A stretch of DNA of 9,081 nucleotides, from positions 1 through 9,081 of the forward strand of contig JAQGOW010000095.1 in NCBI GenBank assembly GCA_028293405.1, in the 5' to 3' direction. Positions 1 through 5,869 of this stretch are shown one piece after another. Position 1 is the stretch's first letter; each line of letters begins with the position of its first letter. Position numbers and translations under genes: made by a program. Source of the DNA: Verrucomicrobiales bacterium. Its GTDB lineage: Bacteria > Verrucomicrobiota > Verrucomicrobiia > Limisphaerales > Palsa-1400. The notes beneath the pieces were generated by a model. The model saw only the letters and a program-made list of their open reading frames with translations, was not told the origin of the DNA and did not search any database.

Positions 1-383
1 AAGCAGAAACACGCACCGAGGCCGCCGAAACCCGCGCCGAAAAAGCCGAGAGTCGGACCGAAGCCGCAGAAACGGCGTTGCAACGGGTGATAGAAAAAGA
101 TTTTGCGGTAGTCCAGACAACTGCATCACACGCGCCGAAAGTTTCGAACAAGGGCGAGTTGGATAGCTTGACTGAGCGGCAACGGGAAATTTTGAAACTC
201 ATCGCCCAGGGAGAAAACACCAAAAGCATCGCCGCCGCTCTCGAACTGAGCCCCAAGACTGTGGAATATCATCGGATGAAGTTGATGGACTCCCTGAAGA
301 TTCACGACGTTGCCGGCCTGGTGCGATTTGCCGTTTGCGTCGGACTGGTAGAAATGACGGGCGGCGAGGGAAAAGCGGCCTGA
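1..383 (+). CDS. LuxR/GerE-type DNA-binding protein with AETRTE-like coiled-coil repeats, 5' partial
   Basis: The reading frame is open from base 3 to the TGA at 381-383, so the gene begins outside the window. A TTG at 78 is in frame, but the codons before it continue the same protein pattern, so it is not the likely start. The first roughly 25 residues form degenerate seven-residue units of the type AETRAEK, AESRTEA and AETALQR, rich in Ala, Glu and Arg, as expected for a long helix or coiled coil. The C-terminal part (about 150-360) is a classic LuxR/GerE helix-turn-helix, with LTERQREILKLIAQGENTK and then SPKTVEYHRMKLMDSLKI. It should bind DNA as the output of a signalling protein. The sensing or receiver part is missing, so it could be a response regulator or a repeat-linked regulator. 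It lies directly upstream of the kai operon on the same strand, separated by about 530 bases, which makes it a candidate regulator of, or output from, that operon (inference). Confidence 0.85.
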   Translation, partial: AETRTEAAETRAEKAESRTEAAETALQRVIEKDFAVVQTTASHAPKVSNKGELDSLTERQREILKLIAQGENTKSIAAALELSPKTVEYHRMKLMDSLKIHDVAGLVRFAVCVGLVEMTGGEGKAA

Positions 384-540
384 CCTCTGGGCGTCTAACT
401 GGTCAGCCTCTCATCCCATCACCACCCGCCAGATTTCAGTCGAGCCGGTATTTGGCCGGGCCGACTGGTTCGCTCAGGGCAACAACCCGCAACATTTCGA
501 ACCGCGTTTGTTTGCGGAAGTGGATCTTGATCTGACTTAA
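358..540 (+). pseudogene. Orphan C-terminal coding remnant, unidentified
   Basis: This frame opens after a TGA at 355-357 and ends at TAA 538-540. It has no usable ATG. From about 433 onward it reads like genuine protein (ISVEPVFGRADWFAQGNN, then PQHFEPRLFAEVDLDLT), with mixed aromatic, acidic and proline residues and codons like the neighbouring genes. Before about 430 the translation looks random and it overlaps the end of the LuxR gene. The simplest reading is the last 36 or so codons of a gene whose front was lost when a deletion or rearrangement joined it to the LuxR gene. The family is not recognised. It could also be a chance open frame. Confidence 0.35.
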
Positions 541-623
541 CTTGCGTTGGGTTTCGGGGCTGCAAACTTTCGCCGCGTCCGATGCGCTTGCAGGAGCTGA
601 ACGAAATTGTTTCATGACTCATT

Positions 624-680
624 CATACCCCCTGCGTAGATACGTCACAACTAGGCCGTTCCTTGCGACACTAGGAAAAG
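624..680. promoter_or_regulatory. Candidate operator cluster upstream of kaiC
   Basis: CGTA-GA-TACG at 635-644 is a perfect dyad. It is followed by two copies of ACTAGG at 650-655 and 670-675 whose starts are exactly 20 bases apart, near two helical turns. A TACCCCC lies just before, at 626-632. Such spacing suits a dimeric regulator of the NarL/LuxR kind, and a LuxR-type gene is the upstream neighbour, but no consensus is known here and the repeats are short. Binding is inference. Confidence 0.3.
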
Positions 681-829
681 CCCTTGCAAGAGAGCTGCGC
701 GCGTGAGCAAGCGGTCTTCCACCATCCGTGTCGTCGGTGCAAAAGTATATTGCTTCTTCCCTCGCAACTGAGGACAGACGGTGGGAACACTGTCGCCAGC
801 CGACAAAGATTCAGGAGACTCAGGCTTTC

Positions 830-846
830 CCCCATAACTTTTGGGG
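830..846. repeat. Short inverted repeat CCCCA-N7-TGGGG
   Basis: CCCCA at 830-834 and TGGGG at 842-846 are complementary arms of five bases around a seven-base loop. It lies about 70 bases before the kaiC ATG and could form a small hairpin in the leader or be a protein-binding dyad. It has no U tract, so it is not an obvious terminator. Confidence 0.3.
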
Positions 847-869
847 TACGGCGTTAGAAGGATATCGTT

Positions 870-874
870 AGGAG
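870..874 (+). promoter_or_regulatory. Shine-Dalgarno-like AGGAG that raises an alternative kaiC start
   Basis: AGGAG ends eight bases before an in-frame TTG at 883. The ATG at 916, the start chosen here because the family-like N-terminus (MKTKP) begins there, has no comparable site. If TTG 883 is used, the protein gains 11 residues (LWVDCLQPIAN). Confidence 0.35.
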
Positions 875-915
875 AAACTCTGTTGTGGGTCGACTGTCTG
901 CAACCTATAGCAAAC

Positions 916-2679
916 ATGAAGACTAAACCGATCAAAGCTCAGAAACTGCGCCCACTAGAAAAAATCTCCAGCGGCATTTCCGGCCTGGATGAAATCACGG
1001 GCGGCGGTTTGCCCAAAGGCCGCCCGACCCTGGTCTGCGGCAATGCCGGTTGCGGCAAGACGCTTATGGCGATGGAGTTTTTGGTGCGTGGCGCCACTGA
1101 CCACAATGAGCCGGGCGTCTTTATGTCTTTCGAGGAAAACGAGGAAGAGTTGACCCGCAACGTCGCTTCGCTCGGCTTTGACCTCGACGCGTTGTCGGCC
1201 AAGAAAAAAATCGTGCTCGACCACGTTCGCATCGAACGCAGCGAGATTGAGGAAACTGGCGAATACGATTTGGAAGGGCTGTTCATTCGTTTGAATTACG
1301 CCATCGAATCCATTGGCGCCAAACGCGTCGTGCTCGACACCATCGAAGGCTTGTTCGCCGGACTGCCCAACCATTCCATTCTCCGCTCCGAACTGCGCCG
1401 GCTTTTCCGTTGGTTGAAGGACAAGGGCATGAGCGCCATTATTACCGCCGAACGCGGCGACGGATTGCTCACGCGCCATGGCTTGGAAGAATACGTGGCG
1501 GACTGCGTCATTCTGCTCGACCATCGCGTCAACGAACAACTTTCCACTCGCCGCCTGCGCGTCGTCAAATATCGCGGGTCGGTTCACGGCACCAACGAGT
1601 ATCCATTCCTCATTAGTAAAGACGGCTTTTCGGTCCTACCGGTCACGTCGATGGGTTTGGATCATCCGGCTTCGAGCGAACGCATTTCCAGCGGCGTGGA
1701 GCGGCTCGATACGATGTTGGGCGGCAAAGGATTTTTCCGCGGCAGCAGCATTCTTGTCTCCGGCACGGCCGGGACGGGCAAATCCAGCATCGCGGCGGCG
1801 TTCGTCGACGCGGCAGCCCGACGCGGGGAGCGTGCGCTCTATTTTGCGTTCGAAGAATCGCAAAACCAGATCCTGCGCAACATGAAATCCATCAGTCTGG
1901 ATCTGGAACCGTGGGTTAAAAAAGGATTGCTGCAATTCCATGCTTCCCGCCCGTCTCTGTGCGGATTGGAAATGCATTTATTGAACATTTATGACGCGGT
2001 GAAAAAATTCAAACCGAGCGTCGTCGTGATGGATCCGGTCACTAACCTAATCAGCGTTGGGACAGAGATCGAAGTGCGCTCCATGCTCACCCGGCTGATT
2101 GATTTCTTCAAAACGGAACAGGTCACCGCTGTTTTTCCGAGCTTGACCAGTGGCGACACCAGCATCAGCAGCCCATCGGAAGTCGGCATCGCCTCCTTGA
2201 TGGACGTGTGGGTATTGCTGCGCAATATCGAGAGCGCCGGGGAACGCAACCGCGGACTTTATATTCTCAAAGCGCGCGGGATGGAACATTCCAACCAGAT
2301 TCGCGAGGTCATTCTCTCCAATCACGGCATCGGCCTGGTGGATGTTTACGCCGGTCCCGAAAGCGTCCTGACTGGTTCCGCCCGCATCGAACAAGCGGGA
2401 CGCGAGAAAGCGGACATCGATCGTCGTAAGGCGCTGATGGAACGTCGCGAACGCGAAATTGCTCGCGAACGCGGGGTTATCGCCGCGCAGGTCGCCGTAT
2501 TGAATGCTGGACTGGAAGCGAAAATCGACGAGTTTAACCAAGAGATCACAGACGAAACTCTGCTTGACCAGGTCAATGCGAAAAGTCGCGTCAACCTCGC
2601 CGCCAACCGACAGGCGGACGTCGAACCCAAAATCAAGGCGACGAACGGACACAATCGAGTGGAGGCGGTACGCAAATGA
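916..2679 (+). CDS. kaiC: KaiC-like circadian-clock-type dual RecA ATPase
   Basis: The 587-residue protein has two KaiC/RecA-like ATPase domains. Domain CI has Walker A GNAGCGKT (G42-T49), the catalytic Glu pair E73-E74 in SFEEN, and a KYRGS motif near the domain end. Domain CII has Walker A GTAGTGKS (G283-S290), E313-E314 in AFEES, and [13 protein letters not shown]. After about residue 495 there is a charged, Arg/Glu-rich coiled-coil tail that cyanobacterial KaiC lacks. KaiC proteins hydrolyse ATP, assemble as hexamers and autophosphorylate in CII. By hand alignment, the Ser431-Thr432 pair of Synechococcus KaiC corresponds here to Ala426-Ser427 (IASLMD), so one phosphosite may be gone. The ATG at 916 is preferred over TTG 883 and TTG 841. 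The stop overlaps the next start (ATGA), implying translational coupling to the first kaiB. No kaiA is present. It is probably a signalling KaiC homologue rather than a proven clock. Confidence 0.93.
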   Translation: MKTKPIKAQKLRPLEKISSGISGLDEITGGGLPKGRPTLVCGNAGCGKTLMAMEFLVRGATDHNEPGVFMSFEENEEELTRNVASLGFDLDALSAKKKIVLDHVRIERSEIEETGEYDLEGLFIRLNYAIESIGAKRVVLDTIEGLFAGLPNHSILRSELRRLFRWLKDKGMSAIITAERGDGLLTRHGLEEYVADCVILLDHRVNEQLSTRRLRVVKYRGSVHGTNEYPFLISKDGFSVLPVTSMGLDHPASSERISSGVERLDTMLGGKGFFRGSSILVSGTAGTGKSSIAAAFVDAAARRGERALYFAFEESQNQILRNMKSISLDLEPWVKKGLLQFHASRPSLCGLEMHLLNIYDAVKKFKPSVVVMDPVTNLISVGTEIEVRSMLTRLIDFFKTEQVTAVFPSLTSGDTSISSPSEVGIASLMDVWVLLRNIESAGERNRGLYILKARGMEHSNQIREVILSNHGIGLVDVYAGPESVLTGSARIEQAGREKADIDRRKALMERREREIARERGVIAAQVAVLNAGLEAKIDEFNQEITDETLLDQVNAKSRVNLAANRQADVEPKIKATNGHNRVEAVRK

Positions 2680-3020
2680 GCACGCCAACAAAGGTAAAAA
2701 AAAGCAATTTGGCCCCGCCCAGCGAGCAACGGTGGGAGTTGAGGCTCTATGTCGCGGGGCAGACGTCAAAATCGGTCACGGCGTTTGCTAATCTCAAAAA
2801 GATTTGCGCGGAATATATTACCGGAAAATACACGATCGAGGTCGTTGACCTCGTGACCAATCCGACGCTGGCTAAAGGCGACCAGATCCTGGCGGTGCCA
2901 ACCTTAGTGCGCAAACTGCCTTCGCCTATACGCAAAATACTGGGCGACCTTTCGGACACCCAACGTGTGCTGGTTGGCCTGGATTTGCGTGAAATGGAAA
3001 AGCAATCTCATGAAAGTTAA
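2676..3020 (+). CDS. kaiB: KaiB-like protein, first copy
   Basis: The 114-residue protein matches KaiB almost throughout: [20 protein letters not shown] near the front, then [39 protein letters not shown] and VLVGLDL. KaiB is a thioredoxin-like, fold-switching protein that binds the KaiC hexamer and controls its activity. A good Shine-Dalgarno, GGAGG at 2661-2665, lies ten bases before the ATG. The ATG overlaps the kaiC stop by four bases. It has a short basic N-terminal extension (STPTKVKK) and a Glu/Lys/His-rich tail. The neighbouring second kaiB is about half identical by eye, so the two are old paralogues and probably not redundant. Binding to the adjacent KaiC is inferred from family and operon. 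Confidence 0.92.
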   Translation: MSTPTKVKKSNLAPPSEQRWELRLYVAGQTSKSVTAFANLKKICAEYITGKYTIEVVDLVTNPTLAKGDQILAVPTLVRKLPSPIRKILGDLSDTQRVLVGLDLREMEKQSHES

Positions 3021-3381
3021 AACCGTTAAGGATCAGTCCAAGAATTTTTTAACTGCGCTGAACGAGGCCGTTGACGGCAAATACTGTCTGCGCCTCTACG
3101 TGACGGGCACGACCCCAAGATCTGTTCGAGCCATCACGAATATCAAACGGATTTGTGAAACGCATCTGAAAGGTAACTACACTTTGGAGGTGGTAGATAT
3201 TTATCAGCAGCCCGTTTTAGCCAAAGGAGAGCAAATCATTGCTGCTCCCACACTGATAAAGCAATTGCCCTTGCCACTGCGCAGATTTATCGGCGACATG
3301 ACCGATAGTAATCGGATTCTGCTCGGGTTGGATTTGCGCCCGATAAACAATTCCGATGACAAAAATGGAAACGGCAGATGA
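3010..3381 (+). CDS. kaiB: KaiB-like protein, second copy
   Basis: This is a second KaiB of 123 residues starting at ATG 3010, inside the end of the first kaiB (11-base overlap). The frame is open further upstream, but that region is the coding part of the first kaiB, so ATG 3010 is chosen. KaiB signatures are [59 protein letters not shown] and ILLGLDLRP. It has about 25 extra residues before the core and a polar Asn/Asp/Lys tail ([11 protein letters not shown]). It differs from the first copy in the loop after VVD (IYQQPV versus LVTNPT). The paired copies suggest different partners, for example one for KaiC and one for the following kinase, as cyanobacterial KaiB binds both KaiC and SasA/CikA-type partners. 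That split is inference. Confidence 0.92.
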   Translation: MKVKTVKDQSKNFLTALNEAVDGKYCLRLYVTGTTPRSVRAITNIKRICETHLKGNYTLEVVDIYQQPVLAKGEQIIAAPTLIKQLPLPLRRFIGDMTDSNRILLGLDLRPINNSDDKNGNGR

Positions 3382-4573
3382 TCAACAGGCGCGGATCACC
3401 GAACTGACCGCGCAACTGGAGGAGGCCAACGAAGTCTTGGCCGCCATTCAGAGTGGCGCGGTGGACGGGTTGGTCGTTTCCGGTACAAACGGAGAGCAGG
3501 TGTTTACATTGCAAGGGGCCGAAATGCCTTACCGCATCCTGGTCGAGGAAATGAACCAGGGCGCGCTCATGCTCATTCCTGATGGCACGATTTTTTACGC
3601 GAATACGCGCTTCGCGGCTTTGTGCCAGACGCCGCTTGAAAAAGTAATCGGATCCTCGTGGAAAGAGTTCTTCCCGCTGGATAAATATCCCGAACTGGAT
3701 ACCTGCTTAACGGCTGCGGAACCGCTCTATCCTCCGCACGAGATAAGTCTCCGCGTCGCCGACGGATCCTTCTGTCCAGTGCAACTTTCGCTGCGTTCGC
3801 TCAGCACCAGTGGCGTCGTCGGCTTTTCCGTGATCGTTACCGACCTGACAGAACGAAAGCAGAGCGAAACGGCGCTCCGAAAAACTTCCGCCGAGTTAGA
3901 GGAGAAAAACAGCCAACTGGAAGCGTTCTCCTACAGTATTTCCCATGATATGCGCGCGCCGCTTCGCGCCATGCAAGGCTATGCCAATCTGCTGATCGAA
4001 GATTACGGTGACAAACTCGAACCTGAGCCCAAATCGTATGTGGAACGCATCCGATCGTCAGCCAAGCACCTTGATCGATTGATTAACGACGTGCTCGCTT
4101 ATAGCAAATTGTCGAGCGACGAGCATGAGACCGCCACGTTCGATCTCAACGAAATGGTTCAAGGAGTAGTCGATAATTATCCTAACCCGGGCAACGCCCT
4201 CATTGAGATCGTCCCGTCATCCGCGCGGGTTCGGGGCTACGAGGTTCCTCTGGGCCAGTGCATTTCCAATCTCCTCGGCAACGCCATCAAATTTATCCCC
4301 CCAGGCCGCGTTCCGAGCGTGAAGGTTTGGACTGAACCGACTAACGGCCGCTTTCGTCTTTGGTTCGAGGACAATGGTATCGGCATCTTGCCAAAAGATC
4401 AGATAAAAATTTTTGGTCTGTTCTCTCGCTTGCACACGAATGCAGAGTACGAAGGCACGGGCATTGGATTGAGCATGGTCAAAAAAGCAGTTGAACAGAT
4501 GGGTGGACACGTGGGAGTGGAATCAGAATTAGGCAAAGGCAGCCGCTTTTGGATCGAGTTGGAAAGCGCCTAA
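3356..4573 (+). CDS. PAS-domain sensor histidine kinase of the kai operon
   Basis: The 405-residue soluble histidine kinase starts at ATG 3356, overlapping the second kaiB by 26 bases; ATG 3365 would shorten it by three residues. Order: a short coiled coil (residues 10-35), a PAS domain (about 55-165, ending TDLTERKQSE), a linker helix, a dimerisation/phosphoacceptor domain with H-box SHDMRAPLRAM (His197), then the ATPase domain with N-box NLLGNAIKF (Asn309), G1 DNGIGI (Asp339), and G2 GTGIGLSM (Gly367-Gly369). It has no membrane segment and no receiver domain. It should autophosphorylate on His197 and pass the phosphate to an aspartate on a separate response regulator, none of which is seen downstream. 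Its place in the kai operon suggests it reads KaiC/KaiB state, like SasA, but it uses PAS rather than SasA's KaiB-like sensor domain. Confidence 0.93.
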   Translation: MTKMETADDQQARITELTAQLEEANEVLAAIQSGAVDGLVVSGTNGEQVFTLQGAEMPYRILVEEMNQGALMLIPDGTIFYANTRFAALCQTPLEKVIGSSWKEFFPLDKYPELDTCLTAAEPLYPPHEISLRVADGSFCPVQLSLRSLSTSGVVGFSVIVTDLTERKQSETALRKTSAELEEKNSQLEAFSYSISHDMRAPLRAMQGYANLLIEDYGDKLEPEPKSYVERIRSSAKHLDRLINDVLAYSKLSSDEHETATFDLNEMVQGVVDNYPNPGNALIEIVPSSARVRGYEVPLGQCISNLLGNAIKFIPPGRVPSVKVWTEPTNGRFRLWFEDNGIGILPKDQIKIFGLFSRLHTNAEYEGTGIGLSMVKKAVEQMGGHVGVESELGKGSRFWIELESA

Positions 4574-4590
4574 GCCTTCCAGGCTGTTTT
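4573..4590 (+). terminator. Weak intrinsic terminator candidate after the kai operon
   Basis: AGCCT (4573-4577) and AGGCT (4581-4585) form a five-base stem around TCC, followed by GTTTT. The stem starts on the last base of the kinase stop codon. It is short and its T tract is only four long, so read-through is possible. The following 120 bases show no gene; a TTGACA at 4702-4707 has no matching -10. Confidence 0.35.
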
Positions 4591-4708
4591 GGAAACTCAT
4601 GCGTCAGGGAGAACGCACTGGTGCTATTTGCGGTGTGTGTTTGTCTGCGCTCACAGGGGGGAAAACACCCCATAGATGGCGGGCGCGCCGCTGTCCTACT
4701 ATTGACAG

Positions 4709-4879
4709 GTGATTGCACAACCACGGAAAAGAAGACTGACATTTGGCGACTTCGTCAAAGCCACCTACGAGGCCAAGGGAAAGCGGAAGGCGCCAGGTTT
4801 CGTGTTGCTTGCGATCAGTGCGGGGTGGGTGGAGTTTCAACGCCAACCGTTTGTGGTTTTCCCGCGTAGTCCCAAGTGA
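4709..4879 (+). CDS. Small conserved-looking protein coupled to the radical SAM gene
   Basis: The frame opens after TGA 4703-4705. From GTG 4709 it encodes 56 residues to TGA 4877-4879. The likely protein core begins at LTFGDFVKATYEAKGKRKAP, then GFVLLAISAGWVEFQRQPFV and VFPRSPK, a balanced composition with clear hydrophobic positions. Its stop overlaps the GTG start of the radical SAM gene (GTGA at 4876-4879), a strong sign that it is translated. The start is uncertain: GTG 4709 is the first standard codon, but a CTG at 4736 sits directly before TFGDF and behind a purine-rich GGAAAAGAAGA. From memory, short verrucomicrobial proteins starting near TFG(D/E)F look similar, but this is not checked and no function is known. 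It could be a small regulator or partner of the enzyme that follows. Confidence 0.5.
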   Translation: MIAQPRKRRLTFGDFVKATYEAKGKRKAPGFVLLAISAGWVEFQRQPFVVFPRSPK

Positions 4880-5868
4880 CACCCATACTGCACGAACAGG
4901 CACGAGCGGCGCGCGACGAGGTGTTCGGGCGCAACGTTTTTGTGCGCGGTGTTGTCGAAGTCTCCAGCTTCTGCCGGCAGAACTGCCATTACTGCGCGAT
5001 GCGCCGTGACAATCGCTTGCTCGACCGGTATCGCCTGAAGGCCGACGAACTCGCCGACTTAATCATCCATCGCCGTCCCGCTGCCATTACCGACATCGAC
5101 ATCCAGGCCGGCGAAGATCCAGTGGCCGTGCGCGAAGTAGTTCTCCCGCTCGTTCGCGAACTGCGCAAGCGCACGAACCTCGGCATAACGCTGTGCCTCG
5201 GCACATTGTCTCCATTCGAATACGATCAACTTCGCGAGGCGGGCGGTGACTATTACGTCATAAAAATTGAAACCGGTAATGCCGAGCATTTTCAATCCAT
5301 CGGCGCTCCTGGCACTTTGGACAAACGTGTCAACGCGATCCGTTACCTCGCCAACTCGGGCTGGAAAGTATCGTCGGGTTTTATCGTCGGCCTACCCGGC
5401 CAACGACCGTCGCACATTGATCAGACGTTAGAATTACTTTCTCAACTGCCGCTGGCCGGTTGCAGTGTCAGTCCTTTTGTCGCCGGTGTGGACACGCCTT
5501 TTGTCGGCGCGCCTTGCGGCGATATCAATCGGACGCTCGATTGCGTCGCCGAGATGCGGTTAGCCTCACCGCAATGGATCATCCCTGCCGTCAGTGCCAT
5601 GAGCCTCGTTTCCAACGATGGCTATGTCCGCGCATTCAACGCCGGCGCAAATCTCGCCACGATTAATTTGACACCTGACGCTGTGCGCGCGGATTATCCA
5701 ATTTACAAACGCGACCGCATCGTCATGGATGAAGATCGCGTGCTGTCTTCCATCGAAGCAGCTGGCTGCGAAGTAAGCCGTGTCGGCATAGCCGATTATT
5801 TGAAAAATCTTTTACCAACTCAACGCGTGGCCGCTTCGGCGCCGTTGCCAGAAAGTGTCACGAATTAA
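4876..5868 (+). CDS. BioB/HydE-like radical SAM enzyme
   Basis: The 330-residue protein binds one [4Fe-4S] cluster through C33-x3-C37-x2-C40 in SFCRQNCHYC, the radical SAM signature, followed by AMRRDNRLLDRYRL. The middle has IETGNAEHF and GFIVGLPGQRPSHI. The C-terminal half carries a HydE-type stretch: PAVSAM, NAGANLATINLTPDAVRADY and PIYKRD. These favour the HydE/PylB branch of the BioB superfamily, which cleaves SAM to start radical chemistry on small molecules. HydE matures [FeFe]-hydrogenase and PylB makes methylornithine, but no companion gene for either pathway is here, so the substrate is unknown. The N-terminus is shorter than in typical HydE. The GTG start overlaps the previous stop, and its TAA is one base before the next ATG, so it belongs to a tight operon with an envelope protein. 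Confidence 0.85.
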   Translation: MTPILHEQARAARDEVFGRNVFVRGVVEVSSFCRQNCHYCAMRRDNRLLDRYRLKADELADLIIHRRPAAITDIDIQAGEDPVAVREVVLPLVRELRKRTNLGITLCLGTLSPFEYDQLREAGGDYYVIKIETGNAEHFQSIGAPGTLDKRVNAIRYLANSGWKVSSGFIVGLPGQRPSHIDQTLELLSQLPLAGCSVSPFVAGVDTPFVGAPCGDINRTLDCVAEMRLASPQWIIPAVSAMSLVSNDGYVRAFNAGANLATINLTPDAVRADYPIYKRDRIVMDEDRVLSSIEAAGCEVSRVGIADYLKNLLPTQRVAASAPLPESVTN

Positions 5869-5869
5869 A

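Larger units (their letters stand above)
384..915. other. Intergenic region between the LuxR-type gene and kaiC
   Basis: This stretch of about 530 bases has no complete gene that can be supported. It holds the orphan coding remnant up to 540, a cluster of short inverted and direct repeats around 620-680, a small CCCCA/TGGGG inverted repeat at 830-846, and a purine-rich AGGAG at 870-874. A TATATT at 746-751 resembles a -10 box but has no partner at the right distance. The kai operon promoter is presumably within 541-900, though no convincing -35/-10 pair is visible. Confidence 0.5.

Noticed and set aside
651..935. Minus-strand frame of 94 codons in the intergenic region, with a lipoprotein-like start
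   Set aside because: The start [12 protein letters not shown] looks like a lipobox, but it overlaps the kaiC start region, the rest lacks protein-like pattern and there is no ribosome site; not supported enough to call.
955..1587. Long minus-strand open frame (210 codons) opposite kaiC
   Set aside because: It is the mirror of a strongly conserved KaiC coding region; its translation shows no family motif.
2047..2769. Long minus-strand open frame (240 codons) opposite the kaiC end and kaiB start
   Set aside because: It crosses the kaiC/kaiB junction on the opposite strand and has no recognisable domain; explained by codon bias of the real genes.
4656..4670. GGGG...CCCC possible hairpin before the small ORF
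   Set aside because: Only four pairs with an eight-base loop and no T tract; too weak to call a terminator or riboswitch.
4702..4707. Perfect TTGACA as a -35 box for the radical SAM operon
   Set aside because: The position 17 bases downstream reads GGAAAA, not a -10 box, so a promoter is not supported; kept only as a note.
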